A stretch of DNA of 64,000 nt from Whitmania pigra (Eukaryota; Annelida; Clitellata; Hirudinida; Haemopidae), in contig JAJTWR010000299.1 in assembly GCA_021613335.1 (NCBI GenBank), positions 1,599,001 through 1,663,000 of the forward strand, given 5' to 3'. The position numbers and the translations under genes were made by a program. The stretch's first letter is position 1. Every line of letters starts with the position of its first letter. Positions 11,511 through 41,680 of the stretch are shown here, piece after piece. A model generated the notes under the pieces. The model was not told where the DNA came from. It ran no database searches and was given only the letters and a program-made list of their open reading frames with translations.

Positions 11511-14500
11511 AGATTTACAGGCATGAGCATTTAATGAAGAACGTTTATAAGGTTGTTTGTGCAAAATCAGAGCAGAATGAACAGCAGCTTTAACTTTGAA
11601 AAAAAAACGTAAAAATGCAGAAAATTGTTTTTTTTCACAAGTAAATTTATTTCATACGAGCAATAATTCATATTAATAAGTATAAAGGGAAGGCATTTTG
11701 CGTAAGATGGTCGTGTACGTGTCTCAAATGTTCATCAACATTCTGCGCATAATTTGAAAATAAAAACAAAAATAACTAAATGCATAAATAAAGTTGTTAC
11801 AAGATACCAACAACAGCAACTTCTCAAAAGTCTCGAGCAATTCATGCCGTTGTTTCATCGGAGGCATGTGCATAATTTAACCGACTGACTTAAGCGATAG
11901 TGCTCTCAGAAATTCAAGTAATGATCTTTTTAAGGGGCAGAAGTCGTTTAACTCCAAGAAATAGCGCGATGTTCACCAGAAAATTACTCTTTTTTTTTTA
12001 TTGTCTAGACATTCATCCGTGGAGCATAAGCAAATACTTAACGCTTAGTGCTAAAATGTTGTATTTAATTTGTCAAAACATCAGAGCATTAGTGCAACAT
12101 TATTTTGAAATGTTTTTGATTTCTTTTCGTAGAAATTGACACTTTAAAAGAACGAATGTTCTCCTGATTAGGACGAGAACGGATGAACTTTGCTCAATTG
12201 ATTCTAAAGCCGTTTAAAGGTCGCAATTATTGCAAGAATTACTTATACCGGCATGTCTTACTGACGATGATGATGATGATGGCGATGATTACGATGATTG
12301 TCTGCCGAAGAAATGATGGAATTTGAACCAATAAATATTGTATTTAAAATTTTTAAAATTAATTAAAGTATTATTGTGATGTCCGATTTCGTAATTTATG
12401 ACGTGGAATTTCAAAACGCGGTAAAAATTCAAATTCTCGATAAAAAATCATTTTACGAATATTTTATGAATAATTTAATTTAACAAAATTCCAGCTGAAA
12501 AACATCCAAGAAAAATATTCCGATGGCAGGAAGCACACAAGGGATCATGGTAATATTGGCCAGCAACTGCTCCTAAGGTTGAGCATCTGAATAACGTCTC
12601 CGTTGATCGAGGAGTCCAAGTAGCTCCATTTGCAAGATTTACATTATGAATCATTTAAAAATAAGCTTTTAGAATTCTTTTTTAAATAATGTTTTCCTTT
12701 CAAAAAACAACTCGCAAATTCATGAGTCATAAATCAAGCGCTTCTGGCTTCAGCTTTTACTTTTACTGAAACTTGGATCGAGACTTGAGCTGTAAATATT
12801 TCTGAATTAGCAAAGCCATCCGTTAATGCTTTGATGGCTGAAGGTGTCAAATGATGGAAAAGGACTCTTCTCTGGCAATCAAAACATCGTGAATCTACTC
12901 GACAAGGACCGTAAAACAAAAGGAGAAAGAAACTCCTGCCATGAAACAGTCTTCAAAGCTTTATTTATCTTGGCTCGAGACAAAGGTTGAAGAAAAAGGC
13001 AGGCGGTCATCAATCGACGTCTGATTAAAACGACGAAATACATTCTTCGCGTTCATTCTTGCATCGCAAACGTGCATCCCTGCCGTCACCAGGTCTTCAT
13101 GCAAAATAAGCCACCTTCCGCGCTTCTGATAAACTCGTGGACTTTAGGTCGACTAGTTTCACAAGATTATTTCAAAAAAAAGGGTTGGGTTAGATATCTT
13201 GCGAGTAAAACTGAAGATCAGAGATCCTCAGCAGGAAGAAAATAATATGATAGAAGATGCCTTCTCCAACACTTTCACGACGATGAAGAACTATCTTTTT
13301 GCACGCGAAAACTTCTCGCCCAAGAACATCAATCCAAAATGTTCCCGAAAGACATTTCTTTGTTTTTAGGCATACAAGTCGTGCCCTTACACGACATTTT
13401 GAATCAGTCGTTACCACCGCGGTGTCGTAGGTCATAAAAGAGGTGAAATGCTTAATTTATTTCATCAACACTGCCTCCTCGCACGCAAATAATAAAACAA
13501 CTCCGACAGCTCTGAGGTTCGAGCATTTGCAAGGATTTTATAAGCTGTGCTTTTTTTCAGTGCTTGATTGTAAATAATGGATGCAACGATGACAGCGGAC
13601 GTGTCTAAAAGATGCGCATGGCCAATTTAGGGCATGCCCTTTAAGGGTTTTGGCATTTTTCCTGTTGGAAAAGTAGGAGCGCTTTAAAGCATTTCTTTCG
13701 CCCCTAAAACATTTCTGTTGCACGAAGACATTTACTGAAAAGTTTGAAATGTTTTTTCTTCGAGTTCAAATCGAATGAAACAAAAGACGGTGGAACAGCC
13801 TTGGAGGCTCCAAAGAAGGACAATTATACCGAATGTAAAATACTCTTGCCCATCCCGGTAAACAAAGAATTTATCATTCAACTCTTTTTTTTAACCTGCC
13901 TAGAGGTGATGCAAACTTGCCCTAAGAAGGGCTTCTGATACAGTCCATCAGCCAGGAAATGAGGCTTCAGAAAATACGAGCGGGGTGGGTCAATATGCCC
14001 TGAAAAATGGGATCAACTGGACATGCGAGGATAGCCGGAGGTGCTAACATCAGCCCGAGTCACAGGAAATTCTGGCAGGTTGATAGATTGGAATCGATGC
14101 CAGCGGACAAGTCGTGTCTTGTGTTATCTCGTCGAATGCTCATCTCCTAATTAAAAATTTATTTCCTTTCATCGATTTCCCTTAAAACCTGCCACAAATG
14201 TCGACAGTTCTCTTTTTTAACACATCCAATTATCTTTTCAACACATCCATTCACCATTTTAACACATCCGTTTATCTGTTCTCCCATGTTCCCGAAAGTT
14301 TTCAAAGAAGGGAAAACTCTAAGCCTGAAATCGGAAGGTGAATTTTGCCGGAAATTTTGCCTTCATTCACCATTCAGATGCAGCTGTAAAAATGGAACTC
14401 CATTTGCGGCACCAAACACTCATTGCGTTTTATTGCTTTGTTTCGCTAGAAAATGAATTCCTTTTCGTTTCCGTTTCTGGAACAATATACAACAGTCGTC

Positions 14501-14657
14501 TTCAATTTAGCAATCGTTAGCAAATGAAATAAATTTAAACATCCCGTTGTAATTATAGTCAAAATTACTAGTCGTAATTAGTAAATTATGATTATGATTA
14601 ATTAATAACCACATGTTGTAATTAATAAGTAGTAATTATGATAAAATAATAACGAAC
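11511..14657. other. noncoding, with weak minus-strand open frames
   Basis: No supported gene. A minus-strand frame ending at 12734 (61 codons, ending KAEARSA) and another at 13190-13435 have non-repetitive composition. They lack recognisable motifs or convincing splice partners. Either might be a downstream exon of the membrane-protein model at 14658-31687, but I cannot show it. Confidence 0.35.
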
Positions 14658-31687
<17,030 letters not shown>

Positions 31688-32575
31688 TCTGGAATCGGCC
31701 AATTAACGGCCTTGTTATTTCCAGCACTCGGAAAACATTCGCACGAAACAAGGTGAAGATTCGAGTCAGTTTCGAGTCAACTGCTTTCCACTGGAAAACA
31801 CCACGAGCGTCTTCCGAGTTAAAGTTAATTAACTTTCTGCTTCTTTCAGCCTCAAAGTTTCGACGACAAATCGACTCATTTGCCGAGGCTTAAGAACGTC
31901 TCCATGTCTCCATGCCGTTTGCCGTTTGCCGTCATGCCGGCCGACATGTTGAAAAAAAAATGTTTCCGAAACTGAACTCGTGCTTCCATTTTCCGGAATG
32001 AATCGCTCGATGCACCGGTTGTCAAGGTTTTGTGGACCTTGGCTGGATGTTCTTCTTGATGGACATAATTCCTCATACGGAATGAAAGGGAGATCCTGAG
32101 AAGTAAGGGTGTCGACCTAAAATTGCTACGCAAATTCATAAATTGCTGCTTAGTTACATTAATAATTGCATTAATTGGATTTATTGTCGTCATTATTCCA
32201 TGAATTTTACTCGGATGTCCCACATGCTCTTTCGCTCGAAACAGTAGTTGTCGAGGCTCACTATGGTTGTCCGTGCAGACGGTTGTCAGTTTTGTTCGTG
32301 CAACAGACATGAGGACGTGTGTGGCCTTGTAATCCAACTCATCCATGGAAGCATTCCAGAGTGAAACTGTCACCACTACTATTCTCCTTTCCATCGCCAT
32401 CATCGTCATCTTCAAATTGACATCATCATAGACGTCAACTTCAACTTCACCGTCACGATTCCTGGAAACGCAAGAAAGATAAGTAAGTAGTTTCGTCTCG
32501 CTCCATGATTTAGCTGTTCTTCCATTCATAAAACCCGCACCCCATGCGTTTGGTCGGTTTTGATTGATCGGATTG

Positions 32576-32603
32576 TCACGTGATCGATGACTTGATCACG
32601 TGA
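32576..32603. promoter_or_regulatory. two TCACGTGA palindromes 20 bp apart
   Basis: TCACGTGA occurs at 32576-32583 and again at 32596-32603, so the centres are two helical turns apart. CACGTG is the E-box bound by bHLH-ZIP factors (MYC/MAX, USF, MITF/TFE families). The flanks resemble the lysosomal CLEAR element. A third copy is at 33956-33963. They lie about 200 bp upstream of the small peptide at 32799. Function is inference. Confidence 0.35.
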
Positions 32604-32798
32604 TTGACTGATTGATTAACCGTTCTACTGTATCGAAGCCCGGGTCGACACGGTGATCAGAACCTCTGAGTATGTTGAGATCGGTCGGATGACCTTGAAG
32701 CGACCTTGAGAAGGTTCAACTCGTGATCAGCCATCGAATGGCTGTTGCCGAGTGAAAGTGCTGGAAATATTTTATTCCTGGAAAGAATTCTTTCTACA

Positions 32799-32954
32799 AT
32801 GACGCGTGGAATAAATCGTCCCCTGGAGAGACACAAGCAACTCGCAACTCCAGGACCCTCTTCCAGTGCTCGTCAATTTGCTTCTTCGACTGCAGTCTTC
32901 ATTGGAGCCGTAATCGTGATCGTAACAGCAGTTATTACTCGTTATTATTTATAG
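32799..32954 (+). CDS. possible 51-residue tail-anchored peptide
   Basis: An ATG in reasonable context (CTACAATGACG) opens 51 codons ending TAG. The first 30 residues are basic and proline/serine-rich (MTRGINRPLERHKQLATPGP...). The rest is one hydrophobic helix (AVFIGAVIVIVTAVI) and a short TRYYL end, the layout of a tail-anchored or small integral membrane protein. The local GC content is higher than the surroundings. No family was recognised. An in-frame extension upstream to 32745 lacks an ATG. It could also be an exon of a larger gene or chance. Confidence 0.35.
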   Translation: MTRGINRPLERHKQLATPGPSSSARQFASSTAVFIGAVIVIVTAVITRYYL

Positions 32955-34055
32955 ACAATGAAAATTCATTGTCTTATATTGTTGTTGATCTCATACTCCG
33001 TTTAACCCGACTTCAAACAAATTTTGCAGAGTTTTGCCTCTGCAACGACAATTTAATGGAGTGTTCCCGAGAAATTCGAAAAACTAAGGTAATTTAGGGA
33101 GGAATCCACGCACCAGCGAGCAGAACGATCATCGATTTTTGTCGTAAAAGAAAATTTTAAAATGCTAATAAATTGACTAACAAAAACACGATATTTCCAT
33201 TCTTTCCATCTCACTATGCAACTGCGGATTGAGTTTTGGAAGTCGCTGCCAGGAAACATGAGAAGCTGCTGACAGTGACTCGGGTGATTTGCAGCCAGGA
33301 ATTCGGTTAACTTTGATTATCGACAGCCTAACTTAGATTGATTCGAAGCGTTTAAATTCCTGATCACGACAGTCACTCTTGATTTTCAAAGACAATTCGT
33401 AGGCGCATCCTACTCCTCTCTATGCTCCTCGTAAGTCAGCGTTGTCCTCTTTCGTCGAATTTTGTCGAGTGAGCAAAAGTTTAGCGAGACGAAGAACGTG
33501 AAAAGTTTGATCTTTTCCAACATGCATTTGGATGCGACGCGATGAGGAGACTCCAATAAAACGGCTTCCAGCTATAAAAAAAATAATAAAAATTTTAAGG
33601 AATTTGCTGCCGCGTGGAAAATAGCGGATGTAATTATTTCTGGGAATGTAAGGGAATATTTTGTTTGTTGTCGGCACCCACCGATGACAAGTGAGCACAT
33701 TCATTTCAAAGACATCAGATGTTCTCATCGTAAACTTAGTCTTTCAGTTATGGAGTTTCAGGGTGAAACTTCTTCAATGAAGTCACAATATTCAAACGAC
33801 CTTCTCGATTTCCCTTGTGCTTTCAAGGTGTTGTCAAGGTTTTTCTACGCCGTAATTGTTTCCCGCTGATTGGACAGGAACAGGTATGATGAGCGATGGC
33901 ATAATTTTCTTTTGCCATATTTAAGTCATGCACCCGATTGTTATTAATAGTCGTCATCACGTGATGCTATACGGAAGGACCGGGAGGAAATATATTTCCA
34001 CCTGATGTTTTTCAAAACCACATTCCATGAGCAACTGTTCAATAAAGTTTTTGTG
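32955..34055. other. no supported gene
   Basis: Unsupported frames on both strands. A minus-strand frame at 33420-33550 follows a good acceptor (TTTTTTATAG) but has no recognisable product. Confidence 0.4.
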
Positions 34056-34260
<205 letters not shown>

Positions 34261-36753
34261 GGCTCGTCCATCCAGTACATTTTTTCACCCATTCCACCTC
34301 TTCATCCATTCATCTGCCCATCCGCCCACCTGTCCATCCATCAACCCACTCAATCTGTTGATGATGACACTACGACTACAACTTGTGATAACAAACTTAT
34401 GATTTATTTTCGTGTTGAAAGTTTGGTTGAACTTTATTCGTCAATAATTTAGTTTCGCAGTGAAAGTTCATTCGAAGATGAATGTGTTGAATATGTTTCG
34501 GACAATGAGTCTGAAGAATGATTTATTCTGCCCCAATTGATCGTGAAACTGAGCAAAAGAAGAAGAGAAGTGAAATGTTGACTTGAGAGAGTGAATCCAT
34601 TACAGAGTTTCGAAGGATTAAATGCACCATGTCCTGACAGATGACATTCGTCTGCGATTATGAGCGGTTATTTCCTGCCTCTTGTGGCCGGTGCTCGCGT
34701 CATCTTTTTCCTCTCACATCAACGAAACATTCCCGATCGTTACCATGGTTACCACGGCTAATGCATGCCTATTAATAGTACATTATTTATATTACTCATA
34801 AGAAGTATAAAAGCGTAAATATCGCTAATATTGCTGGTGATTATTGCAAATGAGTTGCAGAAAATATAATCATTAAAAATCAGCGCCAAGTAATTGGTTT
34901 GCGACCCTCGTGAATTGGATGTGCGAGGCGGTCAAACCAATCCCGGGGAAAAGTGCTTTCGTTTCTGAGAGTTTCCTCATAATCATCATCACCTCCATCC
35001 CCATCGTTATCATCAGAGTTAGCATTATTTATGATTAACTTCACTATTAAGACCTTTACCGCATTCATTTGCTATTCCTATTCGTCATTTGTCGCATTAA
35101 GCGTAAAAATAATTCAGAAATGATTGAACAGATAGAAAACGAAGCGTCTAAATTTCATGTTCATAATGACACGTTTCAGCGATCAATCCTGCCTTGTATA
35201 TTCGTGCTACCTGCATTTCCTCCAAGGTAGACTTAATTCATCGCATTCAAAATATCTTAAAACTATACTTTGGATGTTTCGGAAAATTCTTTTTCTGGGC
35301 TGACTAAATGTTTTGCAACATTCGATAGGTGGCTAAAATTGATCTGTCATTCGTGATCCTTAGCACCAATAAACGGTTAAATATAACAACAAAACAGATG
35401 AAAATGTATATATTTCTGAAAATCTTTGTAAACATAAAGAGAAACCCATTTCTTAATCCCGTTGTTCAGTGATTATCGAAATAGGTGGCGGGTAGTGATT
35501 TATTAGACCATTACCAGCCAGTTGATTGTTCCCTGCTTAGGCCCCAACCTCAACTTCTCGTCTGCTCACTGGCCAGAAAATAAAGATAATGAGGCGCCTA
35601 AATCAATCAATAATTGATCTCATAACATGTCCTCCGGCAAATCGATTCCATGCAAAACCAGTGAGGCATCATTATTTAGATACACAATTGTATTCGTTGA
35701 CATCAGACTCAATTGGATCATATTTATCGCACTGGCAATATACTGATAAAACGATTGTATGTCTAGAATGTCATGCATTAGTGATTGCACACATTTCCTT
35801 GAGTGTTCAAGGCTCTACCAGCATTCGCTCCTAATGCTCGGCAATTTGTCATCGCGACTACTATCCGGGTACAACTGATAACATGATCCAGGGTAGTTAG
35901 ATCTCATCAGTCTTTGCACCAAAGAAGATGAAAATGTTTCAATTAATCTTGTAAAATAAAACAAGTTACTAAATATGTGTTCTCAATTTTTAAAGTTTAC
36001 TCTTTAAATAGATTTATGTTAGGATTGAATCTATTAAATGTGCCAATTGAACACAACCGGATTTTATTAATTTATGTCTCAAAGCGTTTGTAACTTTGCT
36101 TAAGAAGTAACTTCGAGCTGATCATTTATTGTGTTTGACATTTAATCTTACGACTGGTCAAGCTAAGTAAGTACAATCGATTGACAAGTTACATCTATCT
36201 TGTTATAATGTCTCAGCGAACCCCGAATAACAAGCACTATGGTAAAAGAGGTAAAAGGATGGTTATGTACAACATGTCCATCTGAGCTGAAATCATGGCG
36301 TCAGAATTTAACAAAAAAATTGCGATGTCTGATTAATAATGTCACTAAGAATTGGTCTCAACAATGCAGGGCTGAATAGACGCCCGCCCACCAGACTCCG
36401 CAGGCACATTTATAATGCTGACTAATCTAATATTTCACGTGAATGTATGATTCTTATTTATTAAATGTTAGATTCCTTATTCGAAACTTTCGTATTTTCG
36501 TTGCTCGAAAAAGTAGTTGCGCTTCGGATCCACTCGTACTCTAATAGTTTTTATTTATCGCTCGAGGATTCAAGAGCTGCAAAAGTGTATTTTTCTTATG
36601 AATTTCCTCTGTCAATCGGAGCTCGTGGTGTCACTAGCGTTCAACACATTTTTAGGTGTTTGTATTCTAAATGACGCTTTGTGAATTTTAGACACATTTC
36701 GCTAAAAAAGAACACGGAAGGATTATACTTAGTGGGCCAGAGTATAACCAACA
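34261..36753. other. gene-poor DNA and RAP2 upstream region
   Basis: No coding feature supported. The last few hundred bases contain the RAP2 5' untranslated region and promoter. I could not place a TATA box or start site. Confidence 0.45.
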
Positions 36754-39146
36754 ATGAGGGAGTTGAAAGCAGTTGTTTTGGGCAGTGGTGGTGTCGGAAA
36801 AAGTGCTTTGACAGTGAAATTCGTCACTGGGACTTTTATCGAACGTTATGATCCCACGGTTGAAGATTTCTACAGAAAAGAAATAGAAGTTGATGGAGAA
36901 CCATCAGTTCTTGAAATACTAGATACTGCTGGTACTGAACAGTTTGCTTCCATGCGGGATTTGTATATAAAAAATGGACAAGGTTTTGTTGTCGTGTATA
37001 GTATTGCAAGCTTGCAAACTTTTTATGACATTCGATCAATGAAGGATCAAATCATTCGAGTAAAAAGGAGACCAAAGGTTCCTATAATTCTTGTTGGCAA
37101 CAAGAGAGATTTAGAAGATCAAAGAGAGGTCAGTATTTGTTTTTCTATGTATGACTTAATTGCATAATTGCTCCGTCGTAAATACAAAATTGAGATAGTA
37201 AAGAATATTTAGCAAGTCATAAATATTAATATAGTGTGATAGAGATAAACTTGTTTGAGCTGAACAGAAATTATTAGTGCTGAGTGCTTATTTGCAATTG
37301 AATTTGATCTTTTGGAAGCTGTAGACTGATGATAGAAGCTAATCAATAATTCTTTTGTGACCTGCTAGATTTGAAATCTTGTAAATCAAAGCTGAGTTTC
37401 TGAATTCTTGGCATTCACGAATTAATTTCTCTTTAAACGGCTCATGTATCCATAGGGTCCATAGGGTTTAATTAGTGGACGATCTAATGCAATCAAGAAA
37501 GAACACATTTTTTATCAGTTGCCTTTTGTGTATGATAAGTTTGTTCTAAAATTTAATTTTATTTTATGATAATGAAATGAACAGTCATCACTGTTTCAAA
37601 CTAATAGATATTTTGCTATCTTGGAGTAATAAGTTTGTTCAACATTTCAAGAAAGCTTCAGTTTTTCTAATTTATCAGGCTGAAATTTTTAGGATAAGAC
37701 TTTTAATTGCTTAGGATGAATTATCCAAAATATGTAAACGGTTGTTCAAAATTATTTGAAATGAATTCTTCTTCAAAGTTCAAGCATGCTTTGTGGTTGT
37801 TATATTATTTTAAAATTGAGGATTTTTTATTTAAAAGAAATCTTATTAAAAAAATAAAAAGTATCATTCAATTAGTGATTGTAGAGCCATCAATTTCATG
37901 AGGATTAGTTGTTTTGATAGCCATGGATAACCACAATAATAGATCTGACTGGCTCAAATTCCTCCAAATGAGATAAGATTTACTTTGGCTCAACATCTTG
38001 ATCAATCAATTAGAGCATCTCTATTTTTCTTGATCATTTTTGAGTTTTGTTTTGAAATACTCTTCACTTATCTGTCTCCTTTGTTAGGATTTATTATTTA
38101 CTTTTCAAATGTTTAGAAATTTCTGACATTTGGATATTTCCACAAATCCTGTGACTCTTTTATTTAATCTCTTCACAAACATTCACCCTCTCTGATTTGA
38201 TATCATTTTAAAGGAATTTTCCATGCTATCAGTGGCATTCTTTCCTCATCAACATAACTCATGCTGTCAACTGCATGTTGGAATTTCACAGTGTGGATTC
38301 AGATGTTTTGAAAACTACTGGAATTCTGTTGCACCACATCTTATTATCTGTGATTGATGCCATCCAATCTGCAATCACATAAGAATCACAAAGACTGCTA
38401 TTTGGTTAATGTCTTCATCACAACCACTGAACCATAAATTGATGATGTCACCATCATGTGATTACTTTAAATTATATCACAGTCAATGTTTATGTCTCAT
38501 GAACTCTGAATAATAATCCTCTGAACTGCCCTTTGTGTTTAGTAGGATGGTAATGGTTTCTAGTTATTTAGGGGAGAAATTATCAATTGTTTATGTCACA
38601 TAATATGAGATTAACAGGATTTGTTGTCATTAATGGTTGACTAGAGTCCTTTGAAGTCTCAGCTGCATTAAGATCAACAATTAAACAATGAATCTGACAT
38701 CGTCTGTAAAGAATGCATTCACTCGAACGTTTATGAATTGCATTAGAATTGCTATGATGTGACTAGAAATGGTTAGAAATGGATAATTTAATTGTGTTTC
38801 ATTTAAATGCTACTTCCTTTGTATGGATTGCATTGTTTTTAGTCTGAGAGTCTGTAAATCTCTGAGGCTGCAGGATCAAATGAACCATCACTAAGAAGCA
38901 ATAAATTATACCTTTTGAACCTTCAAAATTATGAAATTGTATATTGTTGTGATTGTAAATTTAGGCCTTGTTTTTTAATAGGTTGCATTCAAAGAGGGGC
39001 TCACGCTGGCCAGGCAGTGGGGCTGTCCTTTCATCGAGTCTTCCGCGAAGACCACTCCTGACGTGAACGAAGTGTTCATAGAGATTGTTCGCGAGATGAC
39101 CGCCGCCTCTTCCAAGTCGAACTCGGGGTGTTGTTCAATTTTATGA
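36754..39146 (+). CDS. RAP2: RAP2-type Ras-family small GTPase
   Basis: Two exons, 36754-37128 and 38982-39146, joined in phase 0 through GTCAGT...TTAATAG, encode 179 residues, close to the usual 180-183. The P-loop GSGGVGKS is at 10-17. Switch [10 protein letters not shown] carries Phe39, which separates RAP2 from RAP1. DTAGTE with Thr61 is at 57-62. NKRD for guanine recognition ends exon 1, and SSAK lies in exon 2. The C-terminus GCCSIL gives a CAAX box (CSIL) whose final Leu predicts geranylgeranylation, with a neighbouring cysteine that may be palmitoylated. RAP2 proteins act at membranes through effectors such as TNIK/MINK/MAP4K4. The ATG follows AACA in good context. A GTGAGC/TTTTAG pair just after the stop (39153-39272) could be a 3'-UTR intron. 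AATAAA is at 39747. Orthology is very likely from near-identity over the G domain. Confidence 0.97.
37129..38981 (+). other. RAP2 intron
   Basis: 1.85-kb intron with no gene or repeat recognised inside. Confidence 0.9.
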
Positions 39147-40317
39147 AAAAAGTGAGCTGAAATTTCGGCTAGGCTTTTCAGCTGGTTTATCACTTTTTAA
39201 TTGTAGAGTTTGAAAACAAATATTTGTTATATTTTTATGTTATTTACTTTATAATCTTTTTCTTTCTTTTAGGCTACCTATCCAGACTTTCTACATTGTG
39301 ATATCTGCCAAATGATGATAATGATGATGATGATAAAAGTATTGATGGTCCCATTTTGTTGTCCCAAGTAAAGTTGCATGGTCAGTGAGATGAGCTTCAT
39401 GGATAGGAAGGGAAACGTCAACAATAACCTCTGTTCTCTTTAGCCGGCACCCGTTCATATGCCTTACATTTCTGTTTCTTAAAGAAGGATGCTTCCAAAT
39501 AATGACCCAATTTAGATAATCTGAGACTTCACTCATTTACAGCTCACTCAGCAAACTTGGACAATTAAAAAGATGTCTTAGAAATTGGTAGAACAAGTCA
39601 TGATTTTTTTTTATTCCATATATTTTGCAGCAACGCTTCTTTTGCATGTATGTGTTTAAGATTTTTAAAAAGTATTTCTTCTATAATTCAATCTGGTTGT
39701 GGGTTTTGTTCTTTTTGAATTGCGAAACATTTCCGTGTGGACATCTAATAAATATGTTAAAACGTTTGAAGCTTTATTCTGCATAATTTTTTACAGCCCT
39801 GAGAACTATGCTTGAAATAATAGTTGAGCATTAATTCTGGTTGATGACTGTTTCTCTGCAAGTATTGCCTGTTGCTATTTTGGATTGTTTCTGCTATGTA
39901 TTATATGCTTATGTGATTACATTTCTTTGAATGCCCATCTGAAACAGAGCATCCTCTCACCACTTACTTTGTTCTAGGGATGAAGTCATAAATTATTACT
40001 TTTACCTTGGATTAAACCATTTTGTGCTGTCTCACATCTGTGCAACTTGGATGCACGTGCAAGGACGATCCCACTGTCTGCTTAACTGGTCACTAATAAA
40101 TTATATAGCACTTTGCTGAAAAGTATAAGCAGCATTTATGTGACATAAAGGTGTTTAATTCATGGACAGTAGAAGAGAGCATCTATTTCATTTTGAGATT
40201 AAATTTTGTAACTGATGGTTTTAATTGGTTAATTTGAGGTATGATACGTGTCTCCAGGAAAATGGCGGCAACTGCTGCACTTAGCTTTAAAATAGGTAAG
40301 CACCGGTAAGGTTGCTT
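39147..40317. other. RAP2 3'-UTR and intergenic DNA
   Basis: Includes the AATAAA at 39747. At 40262 an ATG opens MAATAALSFKI and ends at a strong donor (ATAG|GTAAGC). This could be an alternative first exon of the downstream DYNLT2B gene: the phase fits acceptors at 40992 and 41007. It is not required for a complete protein. Confidence 0.4.
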
Positions 40318-40318
40318 C

Positions 40319-40370
40319 AAGTCCAAATCATCCTAGTTATGCAACGGACTTTAATCAAATAAATAAATAA
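40319..40370 (+). mobile_element. short SINE module with perfect target-site duplication
   Basis: AGTCCAAATCATCCTAGTTA, then TGCAACGGACTTTAATCAAA and an AATAAATAA tail. It is flanked on both sides by TAAGGTTGCTTCA (the tail overlaps the duplication at its A-rich edge). The intact duplication points to a fairly young insertion. Confidence 0.8.
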
Positions 40371-41012
40371 GGTTGCTTCAGAAAGCATAATGTACATAAA
40401 AGCATAATGGGCATAAATATTCTAAAGGAATAAATAAATGTTGTGTGTATATACCCCGGCACCTAGTGTAAGCATTAGTGAAAGTTATTTTTGGTAATAA
40501 ATTGTCCTAGATTAAGAATGTCTTAAGTAAAATCGTTGTGAACAGAACAAAAAATGTATGTCCAAATTTGATATTATGATTTTACTGTTCATAAACTTAA
40601 TAATTTCAATATTATATATGAAACATGAGATTATATGAAATAAAAAATTTTTGAATAGGGAATGATGCTACCAATTTGTAAAAGAAATTAAAACTATGCA
40701 ATTTCTGTTTTAATTATTTGATTACTTATTATTTACGTCTGGAAATCATCGCCAGAAATTCTCATATCAACCATATTTTTTCACTGTTGCATTCACCAAC
40801 TTGAATTGGTATTCTTTTTCATACTAATATTTCTTATTTGTCTTCTAAATAGCCTGCACTGTATGAATATAAAAATAAATAAATAACTGATGCATTGTCT
40901 CATCGCAAAAAAATACAATAAAAAAAACAAAATTTTGTCTAATTGATTTTTAAACGGATATAATTTTGTAATTTGGGAAAGGACATTCTCAGCCAAAAGA
41001 TTCTTAGTTGCC

Positions 41013-41680
41013 ATGGCGAAACTGACTGTCGCCACAATTTCGTATGGTGTGGAGCATAAAGAATCTCTTATTAGGAACGTAGAAGAAATCAATCCTAATT
41101 CTATCCGACCGGTCTACGAAAATAAGTTGGAATTATTTTTTAGTATTGTATTTATCCTAGTTAACGTTATTTCGCCTTCATAAGATTTAGGCCCACCATT
41201 TTCAAGTCTACGCTGCATCAAACGGTTGCCGAATTTTTTCAAAACAAGGTTTATAAAAATGACGAATGTGTTGAATGGTGCAAAGCTCTCTCCATCAGTG
41301 TAAGAGATAAACTTAAAGGTCTGAAGCTTCAACATACAAAAATAGCTTCTTAGACCTGTACTTTTTGTCAAATATTTCAGCTCTCGAGCTCCCCCGCTAC
41401 AAATATGTGACCCAAGTCGTAATTGGGGAAATGAGAGGCCAAGGAGTAAAGTGAGTATAGCTAATTAAATTTATGTCACCCATTCCAACTATATGTAATA
41501 ATCACTACAGGGTAGGATGTCGGACATTTTGGGACTCAGATACTGACAACTACGTCGAAGACGTTTACATGAATGTTAGTTGGCCTAGTACCATGTTCAG
41601 TCTTAAATAATGAAATTTATCAACGATTCCAGGGCACTCTCTTCTGCGTGGTTGTTTGTTTTGGAATATATTTCTACTGA
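41013..41680 (+). CDS. DYNLT2B: Tctex-type dynein light chain (DYNLT2B/TCTEX1D2-like)
   Basis: Five exons: 41013-41125, 41185-41318, 41381-41450, 41511-41574 and 41633-41680, with introns of only 58-62 bp. They give 142 residues, the same length I recall for the human protein. The model reads SIRPVYENK|FRPTIFKSTL near residues 30-48, then LKALELPRYKYVTQVVIGEM and RGQGVK, then CRTFWDSDTDNYVEDVYMN and the terminal strand LFCVVVCFGIYFY. These are the hallmark segments of the Tctex1 fold. DYNLT2B is a light chain of cytoplasmic dynein-2, which drives retrograde intraflagellar transport, so its presence implies a ciliated animal. All donors are GT and acceptors AG; the first donor (AA|GTTGGA) is weak but the join restores FRPTIFK. 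The gene is convergent with TOP3B, 344 bp away. A possible extra 5' exon at 40262 is discussed elsewhere. Confidence 0.93.

Noticed and set aside
31876..32529. 217-codon minus-strand open frame starting at a true ATG
   Set aside because: Long for AT-rich DNA, and it contains a good internal acceptor (TTTCCAG at about 32470) and donor (A|GTGAGC at 32261). The right half could be an exon (WNASMDELDYKATHVLM resembles an extracellular beta-sandwich strand). I could not link it to other exons or recognise a family, so it is not listed as a gene.
39110..39146. A frameshift before the RAP2 CAAX box
   Set aside because: A first reading suggested an extra base. Rechecking the codons from 39117 gave an unbroken frame to GCCSIL and TGA.
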